Assembly: GCA_033439295.1 (NCBI GenBank)
Contig: JAVTLE010000021.1
Location: 2,108,009-2,172,008, forward strand
Source: Deuterostichococcus epilithicus
Taxonomy: Eukaryota; Chlorophyta; Trebouxiophyceae; Prasiolales; Stichococcaceae
Direction: 5' to 3'
Length of the DNA: 64,000 nt
Position numbers and translations under genes: made by a program. Positions 1 to 13,300 of this stretch are shown piece by piece; position 1 is the first letter of the stretch, and every line of letters starts with the position of its first letter. The notes under the pieces are model-generated. The model did not search any database, had not been told where the DNA came from, and was given only the letters and a program-made list of their open reading frames with translations.

Positions 1-939
1 GATGGGCGCCTGGCCATGGGAATGTCGAGGGGAGGGTGGGCCAGCACGGGGACCAGAAATGCGGCCGAAGCCATGACCCTTGGGCGCTTGGCAAGAGCGT
101 CCGGAAGTGCGCGTGAACTTGAGCCGGTGCGGCGATGCGGCGCCCACTGCTGCGCCGGCATGCAGATCTCGGCACTGCTAGGCTTCGATGGGATGCCACA
201 AGATGGGGTGTCTATCGGGTGGTCCGGTATGAGAGAGCACCCTTCCGAGGATGCACGAGAGCCTGCTGCATCGTTGAACCCTTTGGACCATGCGCATCTG
301 GCAAGCGCACAGAGGTTGCAACAGGCAGGCGTGTGCACGCACCAACTGCAAAGCTCGTTGGCAGCGCGGCGGGCGACGACACCAGGCGCAAGTTTGTCCG
401 CTGCTTCGCCGGCTCTGCCGTAGCGTCCACATTGGGTCCCGTGTGTGACAGCGGCACGTCCAGCTGCAGCCGGCCTGCGCCCGGCTTCATTTGCACCTGC
501 GCAGCCGGAGCCAAGTTGGTGCTGGGATCGGACTGCTTGACTTTCCGATGGGGGGGCCGGCACAGGTGGCGATGATCGAGCGGACGAGAGCGGTGAGAAT
601 TGAGGACAAGTAGGTGCCGAGGCGCACGGTATGAGCGTTATCGAGGTCATATGGCCGCCACGGCGGCCGCAATGGGCTCTGCAGCAGGTACATCTGCATT
701 GCACGAGTGCTGTTAATTTTCCAGTGACAGAAGAGTCACAAGACCTTGCGAACCTGTTTGACCTGTAAAGTGCAGCTGTGCGGTCAACATGCAGCCGCAT
801 GCATGTCATGGCGGCCGCCTGGGACGCCACCTGTCCAGCTCACCTTGGAGCCTTCCGGAAGCGTGCCTTTGCAGAGGTACACATCTAGCTCTTTGACGAC
901 CTCGTCGTCAGACTCAGATGCGTCAGCGTGTTCCTGCAT
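1..939 (-). CDS. RPC5: RNA polymerase III subunit RPC5 (POLR3E/Sin-like), N-terminal part, cut by the window edge
   Basis: This is a subunit of nuclear RNA polymerase III, in the TFIIF-like RPC4/RPC5 pair, which acts in transcription of tRNA and 5S rRNA. Exon 1 (939-844) starts MQEHADASESDDE, continues VVKELDVYLCKG and ends at AAG|GTGAGC. Exon 2 (from 693) reads MYLLQSPLRPPWRPYDLDN, the plant RPC5 hallmark 'LQYPLRPxWRPYDLDE'. Exon 3 (from about 496) reads VQMKPGAGRLQLDVPLS and then HTGPNVDA, matching the family segment 'VRVKPxxxxxEVDLxxDxxxxNYD'. Exons 1 to 3 join in phase 0. Below about 380 I could not place the remaining exons, and the gene should continue left of the window. The start was chosen as the first in-frame ATG before the conserved acidic segment. 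It is divergent from the antiporter gene. Family identity is fairly sure; exon limits are inference. Confidence 0.75.
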
Positions 940-1427
940 CCCCGGGGCAACCCAGCTCTGCTGCCGCTGCGCGCTTGCACGGCGACAGCTTGGTTCATTC
1001 CCCAGGTCGAACCGCTCCGCCCCTCACCGAGTCCGCCGGATTACCGATTCGCAAGCGCACAGTCAGTACATGGAGGTGCTTCGGACGTGAGAGAAAATGG
1101 CCAACTTCGATTTCTCGCCCCAGAGGTCGGGATCCTAGTACATAGTGCAATTCTCGGAGGCAGTAAAGTCAGGCCAGGAACACCATATTCTCAGCGCGCG
1201 ACAGACACTTGGCGTCACACAGCGACTCAACTGCACAGCAACCTGCAAATGGGAACTGAGTTTGATATGCCACCGCTGTGAGGTGGCCTCATCACCGTGC
1301 GGATCAGTTCCTTTTCTGTGTGGTCGGTGAAACAACCCACACACCATGGCTTCGTGCGAATTGGCAAGTGTCAGGCACTCGTAGCTGCTCAGAGACAGCA
1401 CCTGCCTGTGCGGGGCGGCTCGGCAGC
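940..1427. promoter_or_regulatory. Intergenic region between divergent RPC5 and KEA genes
   Basis: About 490 bp separate the two start codons. Several short open frames cross it, but none shows family resemblance or splice logic. No convincing TATA box was seen. It is inferred to hold both promoters and 5' UTRs. Confidence 0.4.
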
Positions 1428-4400
1428 ATGCGGGGCTGCCCTTCGCTGTTGAATCTTGCAATTTTGAGCCTACTCGCCTTGAGCTCATTGCCAGCAACAG
1501 CAGCCCGGCGCCGGGGCTTGGCCAAGGAGGACATCTCCGGTCCCATCGTGATCGGCGACAGGATAGCCGAGGCTCCAGGCCCGCTGACGGAGGTCCTGGC
1601 CAAGGCCAACCTCACAGAGAAGAAGACAATCGCACAGATCATCGACGAGGCGCTGGAGCAGGAGTTCCCGGAGGAGAAGCAGGAGGGCATTGGAAAGAAT
1701 TACAACGAGACGGCGAAAGATGCGGATGTAAGTGGGTCAATATGGCTGCATCCAGTTGAGACTCTCGCGCGATGGTGACGTCGCCCTAGCTTTGCACTTC
1801 ATGTGGTACAGGCACGGGTGGAGACGGTGATCAAGGTCAGCCAGAACCGCAAGGACGAGGACGACGAGGAGCAGCGGCCTAGCACCGAGGAGGCAGCCGC
1901 AGCGGGCGGCACAGCAGACGCCGCCGCGCGGCGGCGGCGGCCCCGTTGTGGCAGGGGATGCAAAGCCCAAGGAGGAGAAGGAAAAGAAGAAGAAGGAGCA
2001 CAAGCACCGGCACCACCACTCGGGCGAGGCGGAGGTCGATCGCATCATCGATGCGCAGGACAATGAGTACATCTTGTCAAAGCCCAAGTGAGTTCTATGC
2101 GGCATCCTACTGGCATGCGTCACACTGCGCCAGGCATGCGCAGGCGTCAGGCACTTGCAATCTGCAGGCTGCATCGCACGAGAAGTCATCCCAGACATAC
2201 TGCCAGGCTGCTGCAGTCGAAACTGCAACAGAAACTGAAAGACAGACGACGCTGTGTGCGACGTGCGCAGGGACGGCACCTTGGGTTTGACGTTGGACCC
2301 GCAGCTTATCCGAGACCTGACAGTGCTGATCACATCATCCACGGTGCGCATAGCACGAACTGCGTCACACTTTGGATGCTGAGTGCGTGCCCGCACGCGC
2401 CCTTAGAAGGGGCCCTGCTGGTGCAGCACACTTTGCGCCCGCTTCTGGAATTGCTCTTGGGTCTGCAGGGCATGGGCATGGTGCTGGAGTCGCTGCGGCA
2501 GCCTGTGATCAACGGGTACCTGATTGCCGGCTCAATCGTGGGACCGGGGGGTCTTCAACTCGTGAAGGTGCCGGCCCTGCCATGCCTCGTTGTGATCGCT
2601 GCTACGCCGTGGCAAAGCCCTGCAATGCTGCGCTGCTTCGCCGGCAGAGCCTGCTGGGTAGCCGAAGAGTGCACAGGCTCTCGCAGAGGGGCGGGCTTCT
2701 CAGCGGCGCTCGATACGCACGTGATGCGACCGCCTGTGCCGGGCACATGCGTGAGCACTCGGGAACGCACACGCGGCCGGCCAATGCGTGCAGCTGGGTG
2801 CTCACGCTTCCCGAAGCCTTCGACCTGGACCCTGAACTCTCCGCCTTGTGATTCCCTGCAGGAGCTGGTGCAGGTGGAGTCGCTGGCGCAGGTGGGCGTG
2901 CAGCTGCTGCTGTTCACGCTGGGCCTGGAGTTCAGCATGAGCAAGCTGCGGGCGGTGCGCGGCGTCGCGCTCATTGGCGGCGTACTGCAGATGCTGCTGA
3001 CCATGCTGCTGTCAGGCGGCGTTGCCTCCGCCATCGGCGCATCCATCCACGAGGGCGTCTTCATCGGCGCCCTGGTGCGTGTGTCCGCCCCCAGATGCAC
3101 TGGCACCCTCTCCTGACCGCGCTGCGGCCGCCGCAGGGGCAGGCCTGCCCGCTACTGTCGTTCAGCTTGCCACTGTACGCTGTCTGAAGGAGCGCTGCCC
3201 AGCCTGCCTGACGGCGCTCTCAGATGTGTACGGCAGTTTGTTAATTGGACACTCTACAGTCTGTCATCCATGCGCTTGTCATGCCGCTCATCGTGTCATC
3301 TTCTGTTTCAAAAATCACTCAGATCAATATCGGTTCTAAATCGGCTCTGGCGCATCACGCGCAGGTGTCCATGTCCAGCACATCGATCGTCATCAAGTGC
3401 TTGGCGGACGCGCGGCAGAACAGCGCGCTGCACGGGCAGATCACCATCGGCACCCTCATCCTGCAGGTGGGTTTCCAAGCCTGTGCCAAGAGCAGTGCTG
3501 CTGCATTCCGGCTCGATCGGATGTGCGTGTTTGTGATCAGACATCAGCCCATCAAGGTGGCTCATGTCACACCGCGTCACCCTGTGCGTGTCACGTCCAC
3601 AGGACTGCATGGTCGGGCTGCTGTTTGCGTTCATGCCGGTCCTGGCGCAAAAGCCGGGCGAGGAGATGGAGGGCAACCTCGTCGCCAAGCTGGTCTTCAG
3701 CGTGGTGATGTCGCTGGGCGTGTCGCTGGCAGTGGCAGTGACCTTTGCGCGCACGGTGCTGCCTCGCGCTGTGCGGCTGCTGGCGCAGCACGCGACCGAC
3801 GAGCTGTACCAGCTGACCATCATCGCCTTCTGCCTCGTCGGTTCCTGGATCAGCGGCCGCCTGGTGCGCCCCCCGCCCCGCTGCGCCGCACCAGCACCGT
3901 CCCTTCTCCCCCAGCGGCCTCCTGCGCTGCGCTTCCGCAGGGCGCAGCAGGATTCGTGTGCGGGTGCCATGCCGGCCTGACGGGGCCTCTGCGGCATGTG
4001 GGACGGGTGCTGCGCCTGCACCAGACGCGCTAGGTTGCTGACGTGTCATGACCCGGCATCTGGCGTGCAGGGGCTGTCCACGGAGCTGGGCGCCTTCGTG
4101 GCGGGTGTGATGCTTAGTACAACAGACCAGCAGGAGCATGCGCTGCACCAGCTGGAGCAGGTGCATCGTCAGCTCCTGGCTGCAAGCTCTGTGCTGCCTC
4201 GCAGTCTGTGTGGTGCCTCGCAAACTGTCTGATGTTGGAACACGAGCCATCTGCACCACGGCCAAGTCAGCCGCTGTAGGGCACTCGTCAAGCTGTGCAG
4301 CCCGGTGGCATCCTCCTGCCGCCTGCACACATCAGGCAAGGGACACCGGATTGCTGCGGCGCCATTGGGGAGGGAAGATGCAGCATTCCGTGCGTGGCGC

Positions 4401-5753
4401 AGCACACCGGCACTTGGAGGTTCTCGTCGACGGAAATGTAGTCAGCCAAGAGTGCAATCCCTCGGGCGCTTGCAGGTGAAGGGCTTCTTCATGAGCCTGT
4501 TCATAGCCAGCACGGGATTGGTCATGAGCCCGCGCTTCATGGCGGCGCACCTGCCCGTGCTCGCCGCCGGCGTGTTCCTCGTCATCCTCGGCAAGGGGCT
4601 GCTGGTGCAGTCGCCCGCCCTGCGCCATCCACCGTCCGCTCTGAGAAGCGGGCCTTCCCTCTGCAATCTTGGCCAAGTGTCGTTTGTGATGCCCTTCCCC
4701 CGTACGCAGTCATGGCGCCACGACCTGCCTGCTATGCTCCTCACCAAGAGCCATGGCCAGACGTGGACAAGGGTGCCGCCTTAAGCGGTTGTTCGAGCCG
4801 CACGCTGCCAGACGCCGTGATTGTTCAGCTTCGCCGCCTGCTGCGCGCAGATCGCGCTGGTGGTGTGGATGTTCCAGTACCCGGTGCGGACCGCCGCCGC
4901 TGTGGGGCTGTGCATGGCGCAGATCGGCGAGTTCGCGTTCGTGCTGCTGTCAGCGGCCAGCCAACACGGCCTGCTGCCCTACCAGGTCTACATGCTGCTC
5001 ATGGGTGAGGGTTTTTCTACATCCCTTAGCTCCCCCAAGGTCGCAGCGTATACGGGCCCATGTCCGAACATGTGGCTCGTGGCGAGTTTTTGTGCCCCAA
5101 AACATGCGCCTCAATGTGCAGGGCTGTGTGAGAGCTGCAGGACGAGCATGTGCTCGTGCCGCCATTTCACATACACGATCCGCAGCGAACTGAACCCGTG
5201 TTGGGAGGCGGTTGCCTGCACAGGTGTGACGGGGCTGTCGTTGCTCATCACGCCTTTCATCATACAGCTCAGCACGCGGTACCTGCAGCTGGACACCGAT
5301 GACGGCAAGGTGCACATCTGTCCTTCACTGCAATGTGTTATAGTGTCGCATGTCGCAGGCAGCAATGCAGCAGGAAGGCTGTGCATGAAGGTTGCTCCTT
5401 GTTGCTGCTGTCAGCACAAATGCAGCCCACTCGCGGTTTGCAGGACGCTGCCATGTCGATACCCTGAGGGCTGCAACTTGAGGGACTGCGTCAGGGCAGC
5501 CCCAGCCTCCGCGTGACCGCACACTTCTGGCCGGACCACCTCATTGTGCCGCTGCCCGCAGCTGTTCCGGGCCGTGCGGCAGTCGCAGCGGCACGGCGGC
5601 AGCAGCGGCGGCAGCAGCCCCCCGGAGCTGGACCTGGCGGGCAGCCTCGCCAATGGCACGCTGGAGGACGGCCACGGCAGCAGCGGGCCGCCCAGCCCCG
5701 GCGGCAGCGGCCAAGAGCATGCTCGCCACCGTGCCGGGCCGAAAGGTGGGTAG
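1428..5753 (+). CDS. KEA: Cation/proton antiporter-2 family K+ efflux antiporter, plant KEA4/5/6 (TMCO3-like) type
   Basis: This is a membrane K+(Na+)/H+ exchanger; plant KEA4-6 act in Golgi, TGN and prevacuolar compartments. The protein opens with a hydrophobic signal-like segment (LNLAILSLLALSSLPATAA) and then IIDEALEQEFPE and ARVETVIKVS, the KEA5/6 N-terminal signature. Transmembrane exons follow: QPVINGYLIAGSIVGPGGLQ; LLLFTLGLEFSMSKLR; SMSSTSIVIKCLAD; GTLILQ|DCMVGLLFAFMPVL; GLSTELGAFVAGVMLSTTDQ; and AQIGEFAFVLLSAASQHGLL. No RCK/TrkA-N domain follows, as expected for this subgroup. Exon 1 is 1428-1727 (GAT|GTAAGT). The last exon joins DDGK to LFRAVRQSQ and ends in a Ser/Gly-rich tail. The reading frame shifts inside a CGG-rich run near 1925-1955, just before KPKEEKEKKKK. 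A small intron or a one-base sequence error would explain this. A C-terminal continuation beyond 5753 is not excluded. Confidence 0.88.
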
Positions 5754-7306
5754 CAGGCGGATCCGTTCGATGCAAGCACGGCTTTCGAGTAAAGGCGTCG
5801 CGCCCCCCTGATGTCGCCCCAGTGGCAGCGGTCTATCCCTTGTCGAGCCCAGCACTCGGAGCCCAGGCGCAGGCCTGTTGCATCAGCCAGGCCCTTGCCA
5901 CCGGGCGCAGCCGTGGCCACTGGCCGACCACAGAAGGCCCACCGAACAGAGTACGCTAAACTTTCTTGACTTCATGCATCTCTTCAGCTGGGTGTCTATC
6001 TGCAGCTAGGTCTGCAGCCACGGGTGAATGCCAGGAGCAGGACAGCAGCCCTATGGGCTGCCAAGGTACCAAGTACAGAATCGCCCAAGCACAGGCTGCT
6101 CATGCTGCATTGCTTTGCTTGACCAGCAAGCGCCGAGGGCATAGCCACGCTTTGCGATTGCGCAGGGCGAGCAGCGGCAGGGGAGATTGGCATGCAGCGA
6201 CTTCCTTTTTTATGAGAGGGCGGCAGAAGGTCCGTGCGCCGCCGCCGGCGCCGCCTGGCCAGAGCTCCCGGCAGGCCTCGCCGGGGGCGATGCCNCTCCG
6301 CCGGTCCGGCTGAGCCGGCAGGCCCTGGCGGCAGCGGCCACCGGCACGACCCACGGCGCTGGCGCGGCACCGTCTGCCGGCAGACCTGACTGGGCGCTGC
6401 TGGCGGTGCGTCCGGAGATGACCAGTCATGCGGCCGCGGCTCGGCCGGAGCTGCACAGCCAAGCTGCAACGGCGCGCCGACACGCGTGGACCAAGTTCTT
6501 CCAGCGCGCGTTTGGCGGGCCTTCTGCCGCGCCCTCCCGCGATTGATGGGCACACACATTGGTGCCCTGCTTTTCAGTTCTCACTCTGCGCATTTTTAAC
6601 TATGTCAGGGGTGTCTCGCAGGTCTGCGACTTGGCCGAGCACTTGTCGGTCTATGATGTACATTGAGATCGATGTACATTGAGATTGTTTGAAACTTATT
6701 CCGAGAGAAGGATGCGGGTCTACTGGTTATTGACAATCAAACCTGGCGCTGCACATTGTGCGAGGACAACGCGTCCCGATACCAGGTCGGGCTATTACGG
6801 TCAGGGCAATGCCACATGCTGGCGGAGGCATCATTCATGCACGCACGTCGACGGCTGCCGAGGCTATCAAACACAGCTGTCGGCAACAGTAGTGTGCTCT
6901 GTGATGACCTACACTGCCAACCCAGTTGCTCATGCCCTTGGCTACGGTCCCAGCATCAGGTGGAGGGAAGGAGGTGGCCGCTGTGAGTGACTTCATCAGT
7001 AATGGGACTGCAGCAATTTGCAGACGAGCTGTATCAAATCTCAGACCATGTTGCGGACGCACTTGGTTTCAAGGGCCTGTTCAGTTCGAAGCACTCTGGT
7101 TCAACCTCTGTCAGGTGCAAACACAGCAGACGACCAGCATCATGAAGGCGCTGAGGCTGTGGCTGACCAAGAGCTGATCGGCAAGCCCGCGTCGTGACGT
7201 ACACCTGCTGTTTGCTCTGGTGCGGCAGGCGCTGCAGGGTGCAGGCAGGACCCTTTCCAAAGCTCTTTTCGTGCGGCTTTCATCGGAAACCGGCCATGCT
7301 GCAGGG
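5754..7306. other. Convergent intergenic stretch, with one weak coding candidate
   Basis: This lies between the 3' ends of the antiporter (+) and TFIP11 (-). A GC-rich frame at 6187-6546 (+) ends AWTKFFQRAFGG and could be an extra 3' exon of the antiporter, but nothing ties it to a family. The only undetermined base of the window (n) is at 6295 inside this frame. From about 6550 to 7300 I see nothing beyond probable 3' UTR. Confidence 0.3.
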
Positions 7307-10300
7307 CTATGCAGCGGCGCGGCGCCGCTGTTCCGCCAGCAGGCCGTCGAGCGACATGGGCGCCCAGCGGTCGCCCACGTGCGCCCGTATGAGCTGCGTC
7401 GTTGCGTCCATGATGATGCTGACGCCGCCAAAGCCCCACACCTGTGTGCGGGGCCCGACCGCCCGAATCAGGCCTTGCCCGGGTGTGCACCCGACACGAG
7501 GTGGCTGCCACACGTTGAGTTTCACACATTGGGTCAATGGCAGTGGAGGCAAACCGCCGCCCGGAGCGCACGGTCATGCTCCCGCCGGCACCCAGGCATG
7601 GACAGTACACCCTCGAGGGCGGACCGGGCTTCGAGCTGTCGCTCCCAGCCGCCAGCGAGACAGGGGATCCTCTCACCTGCAGGCCGCGCTCGGTGCGGCC
7701 GGGCTTGGGCAGGAAGGCGACGCCATGCTCCGCCGCATAGTTTTCCACCAGCTGCCGCAGCGTGAAATCCTCCTCCTCCGCCCACCGCCCGCCTGCAACA
7801 TGGTCACCAAGGAACACAAACCCTAAAGCGGCCCTGTCACGCGCACCGCCTTTCTGGTTCCAGTTCCAGTGCCTGCATCGGTGGGTGTGTCCTCGCTGGG
7901 CCCGCCGCCCTCTGCTGCCACCTCAAAATAGGATGCATTAGTGTGTTGGCTGTGCGACCAAGGTGGGGGCATCATAGGGCAGCAGCTGACACCCCAAAAC
8001 TGCCGCTGGCATGGGTGCCACAAGTGATATGCAGTCTTGCAGCGCAAAAAGCTGCCGTCCTGTGCAGCAGCAAGGGCATCACCCGCTGCTGCGCCGCTGG
8101 CCGCGACATCGGGTTCCGGTGGAGCAGCACCCGCGGCGGCACCGTAGCCCGCCTGCGGCGGCGGCTGTGCTGCGGCCGCCGACGGCCCGGCGCCGTGCAT
8201 GGCGTTGAGCGCCGCGTTAAGCTGCGCACGCACCCTCTCATCGTCCCGTAGGTCCTGCACGACGAGACGGAAGAGTTATTTAAAAGAACCCTGTTCCAGG
8301 TTTTGCCACGGTCTGACTGTTGCAAAGCTCTGATTGTTGCAAAAAAAAAACTGAGCAGTTACAGCGCGTCGCCCTCTGACGATGGGGAGTTGTCGTGGAG
8401 GTCCGTTCGTCCCCATGGCAGACGGCGCCATTACAGCTGGAGACGGCTCATCAATGCTCAGCCCAACGGGTCAAGGGCAGCCACATCGGCTGAGGGGTGG
8501 GGCAGGGGCCTGCACGTGCGGCAGCAGCGCCTTTCAGCCGAGCATCAGTCACATCGGCCGGGAGCGGTGCCGGCAGTGGGCAACGGGGCTGAGAGATCTG
8601 CCTGCGGCAGCAGCGCCTTCCAGCCAGAGAACCAGGCGACGACCTGGTCCATGTCCGGCCCGTTGGCCAGCCAGTGCCCCAGCACGCCGTGCCACTGCGG
8701 CCAGAACGCCGCATCCAGCAGCCCCGCCGCCTGCGCGGCGCGCATGAGAGCGTTGGCGGGTTTGATATTAGTTTGCAGGGGTGCAGGTAACCGTTCGCGG
8801 GGCTTTCAGGGCAATTGCCGGGCTCTGGTCGGACTGGCTCCCGGCTCCCCCGAGCAGCACCAGCCAAACTGCAGTATAGCCCCGCCGGTCAACCTGACAC
8901 GAGATGCATTCCACAAGGGTATCACCTGGCCAGGCCCCAGGAACGGCGCCCAGGCCATGGCGTCGCGCCAGGGTGCAAGGGACTCCGGCGGCTGGTGCGC
9001 CGGGTTGATCTGCAGCGTCGCGAGCCCCGCGCCCAGCTTCGGCAATATGCTGCGGGTCATCAGCGCGCCCCACGACTTGGCGTCAAACACCTGCGGTTCA
9101 CAGCGTCGAATCAGTGCGGTCTCTGCGCAGCACGTCAGCTTTGACGTCTCGCAGGTCAGCAAGGGCACCACCGACGGGTGCCGTAGCTGGCATTAACTGT
9201 GCAGCAATCTCTGGGCAGACCGGCCAGTCAACATCGACGAGTCCAGCAGCAGGCAGGCAGCCGCTGAAAGTCGGTGCATTGACGGGGATTCCTGACTGGC
9301 GGAATCCGTGCCGTGGCGGGGCGCACCCGGTGCCAGGGCGACAGCAGCGCGAGCGCCGAGCGATCGGATGGGTGCCATGCGGTGAGCGCAGAGGCCAGCT
9401 TGTGGCGCACGCCGGCGTACAGCTGCTGCAGCTGCCCACCCATTGCCGGCAGCCAGGGGTGCAGCCAAGCGTGCAGCGGCACACGCTCCCGTCGCGGCTC
9501 CCACTCCTCCACCGCCGCCGCCAGCTGTGCGCGCACATCGGCAGTCCGGCGGTCAGGTCCCCTGGCTTGGCGACTGAGTAGGGGAAGAGCCCTTGGCCCA
9601 CGTGCAACATGTCGAAGCTGATCGGCCTCACCCTGAGAATGTAAGCCAAATGATGGTGCGCTGTTGCTGCTCACGCCAGGACTGGCGGAGGTAGCATACG
9701 GCAACAGAGCGGACCTCGCCGTAGAACTACAGTTGCACCCGGCAGGCATCAAGTCTCACGGATTTTCGACTGTACGGAATGTCTAGTTCTCGGGCATAAG
9801 GCAAGCGTTTCACAGTGATGCATTGCTCGCGTCATGAAGCCTTGTTTTGTGTCTGCGAGTGAGATCCACGGTGAGTTACGTGCCGCCGCCTGGCGTCATG
9901 CCGGGAGTTGATGTGTGATTACAGTCGTGCTCGCTCACCTTCGGAAAGACGAGTGCGTCAAGGATGTGGCGGTGCAGCGTGGGCGGCAGCAGCCCTTCCC
10001 ATGCGTCCAGCAGCGACAGCAGCGGCTCCGGCTCCCGTGCCTGCAGACGGCCGCAGCAGGTGGTGGGGTCAAGGCCTTGGGGCGCCACACCGTCAGCCTG
10101 ATGGCAGCGGTCCGCGCAGGGGTGGCGCCTGTGGTTTGCCACAGCCTCACTGGGCATGCAGGCTATTCTGCAGCGTCTGGAGGGACACCTGGCTAGAGGC
10201 AAGTGTCGATGAAGAATCTTCCGATGTGGAAGACGAAGCGAAAGCTTTGCTACGAGAAAACAAACCTGCCAGCCGGTGCTGATGGCCTGCTGCACACGCG

Positions 10301-13300
10301 GCAGCACCGTCGCCAACACGAGGGCATAGTATGCATCGCTGGCGGCGGCCGCGTCCTGGAAGATGGCGTCCCAGGTGCCGCTGCTCTCCAGCAGTGGCCG
10401 CCAGCCGGCAAACTCGCCGGCCCATGCGGCTGGCTGCTGCAGCGGCTGCCATGCTGCCATGGCCTGCCGCAGCCGCGGCAGCACCTGCGCACGTCCAGCT
10501 GGCAGGTTCACTGGATGTGCGGTTTTGCCCCAGCGGAGGCGAGCACGGCCCTTGGTTTCGTGTGCAACCACAAGGCGCAGCCGCTGCTGAACCCCATGTA
10601 CACATGCAGAGCTCGTCCTACCAGCTGAGGGCGTTAGCGAAACAGCATGAGAGTGCTTGACAGCAAGAATGGCGTCAGCCGCAAACAAAAACGGCACATT
10701 CTTGGCGCTGTTCTGCACCTGCGCGAGCGCGGCGGCGGGCAGGTTATACATCACATACTCCTCCGGGTAGCGCCGCTGCAGCTGCGTGTACGCCGCCAGC
10801 TGCTCGCCTGGCGGCACGTCGGACCCGCCGCAGTGCTCCACCGCGGCGGCTACCTCGCCCAGGGACCGGGCTGCGTCCGCGGCTTCCTCTGCAGCGTGGT
10901 CCAGCCGCTCTTTCTCCCGTGCCAGCACAACGGCTGTGTCCTGCAGGCGACGTGGACGGCACTTCCTCAGCCTGACAAGCCCTCAGGCGAAGAAGGTGTG
11001 TTTCCTGTGAAGCCTCTTCGAGACCTCAGGAACCTGTTATCGCACAGCAGTCGCAGATCACCAATGCTGTGCTTGGTCGTCGGCTGCACTGACAATGTCC
11101 TGAGCAACCAGGCTGGGGCCTTAGAGGCACGGGAAAAAGATTCCCCGCAAGGGGGGGCGGGGGTCCAGGGCTTCAGCCGGGAGCGGGGAGCGGGGCGCGC
11201 CTGCTGGTGGCGCAGGCGGGCGTCCAGCTTCTGGATGTCGGCCTCCGCCAGGTCCACCAGCAATCGCAGGTTGTGCTGCAGCTCCGGCATTGGCACCTCC
11301 GCCCCCGCCTCCGTCTCCTGTGCACATCCGCCATGCAGAGTGTGTGCCGAAGGTGCATGCACATGTTGGTCAGCATGGCGCTGTCAGTGACTGTTGTGCT
11401 GCAGCTCTGGCAATGGCACCTCCGCCCCGGCTTCCATACCTTGTGTGCACCCAGCACGCATGGTGTATTGATCTGTGTTTATAGGTCGCCCACGATGATG
11501 GCAGATCCCTGCTCGGCATGTAAAGGTACAAGCCAGCCCGGCGCAGATGCACATGCTGCGATGCGCCCTGCAATATGGCGGGATTTGCCCACCGCAAAGC
11601 AACAGCATCCCACAGGTGACATGCCCGCCTGGGGTGTCAGAACGTAGAAGGTCCTGAATGTGGGCTGGAAGATGGGTTGGAGAATTAGATGTCTGTGAGA
11701 GTATCCAGAAGCGGGAGTGCGCCTCACGTCCTGCTGGTTGAGGTGCTCCATGTTGGTGACGACCCGCGCCTGCGGCCCGCGCATGTCCAGGATGGTGGTC
11801 GCCGCCGGGGCTGCAGCGGAAGAGCCGTCCCTGGCACCCGCCTCCAGCACCTCGGCTGCCGTCTTGTACTCGCGCCGCACACGCTGGGCCGCGTGCCGCT
11901 TCTTCCACAGCTGCACAGGCGCGTCAGCCTCCACCTGCGCGCATGGACAGCCGCCGCTCGAGTGGGACCGCAGGCTTGGGTGCAGCCTTGAACCAGCAGC
12001 TTCATAACGTTGGCGCCTAAACAACTGTCTGACGGGAAACGATCACGGCTCTCGTCACTGCCGTCCCGCTGATGCAATGGCAGCTGCATGTTGTGCAATG
12101 AGCCGCAGTCTTGCCTGTGCGGCGGCGGCGGGCCGTGCGGCCGGCTCAGGCTCTGCCTTGGCGCGCTCGCCAAAGCCGAGGCCAACGCCCTTGCCGCGCA
12201 GCCGTGCCTCCACTGGCTTGGCGATACCCTGCTTGTCACGCCCCAGCCCCTGGCCTCGCACGTACCTGCAGTGGGGCAGGGTCACGTGGTCAACACAAGG
12301 GCAGCGGGCCCACGTGAAGCGCCCTGGGACGCTTGCAGGCCGAGCACTGAGCCGTTGCCGCTTGCGCCACTGGTCAGCAGAGTTCATTGGTCAGTTGACA
12401 CGGCTTGAGCGAGCCACAAGCACGTCAGATCTGTGGAGTGCCGGCTCTGCAATGGCATGCGCAGCCAAGGGAGCGCATTAACCACACCAGCCAAAGTGAT
12501 GCCCACATGTGCTCACCCCATCTTCTCCATCATCTTCGAGGCGATGCCCTTGGTGTGCGACTCGAACTCGCCGATGCCGTCCTTCACGACGGCGACCCGC
12601 TTCTTCTCAGCGACTACCTTCTGCTTCTGCTCCCGTTTGCGCCGCTCAGCCTCGTTCAGGATCCTGCACAGAGCGGCGCACTGAGGTGGTCGCCTGGAGA
12701 GCCGCCGCTCGACAACCAAATCAGCAGAGCTGACGCCAATGCAGATGGCCTTGCGCCCAGGGAACAAGAGGTTGTTAGTCGTGGAGGCACTCACTGGCGG
12801 CCGAAGGCCGACGGCAAGATGACCTCGCCATCGTCTTCGTCCATGGCTGCGGTGCCGCCGCTGCCGGCGCCTATGCCTGCTCTGCTGAAGCCACTCATCC
12901 CGCCGCCGCCACTGCCAGCGCCGATGCCTGAACGCCCATCCGAGCCCAGTCCGGCATTGACACTGCCTATGAAGCCGAGGCCACCGCCGCTGCCGCCGCC
13001 GCCACCGATGCCCGCCCGCCCTTCCGAGCCGAGCCTGGCGCCGCTGGCGCCTGTGAAGCCCAGGCCGCCAGCAGTGCTGCCGCCGCTGGTGAAACCCAGG
13101 CCGCCGCCGCCGCCGGCTCCGCCAAAGCCGAGGCCTCCGCCGTTCGTGGCGGCCGGCGTCGGCGCTGGTGCAGCTGTGTCGGTGGCAGTGGTTGGCGCTG
13201 GGTGTTCTGCAGACCCCATGCCGATGCCAGTCGAGACAAAGCTGACGGGCCGGGTGTAGTCAGCGGCCGGCCGCTTGCCCCGCCGGCGGCGCTCTTCCTC

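Noticed and set aside
12405-13259. A Pro-rich 284-codon + strand open frame
   Set aside because: It is the complement of the Gly-rich linker exon of TFIP11; codon pattern and splice sites support the minus strand.
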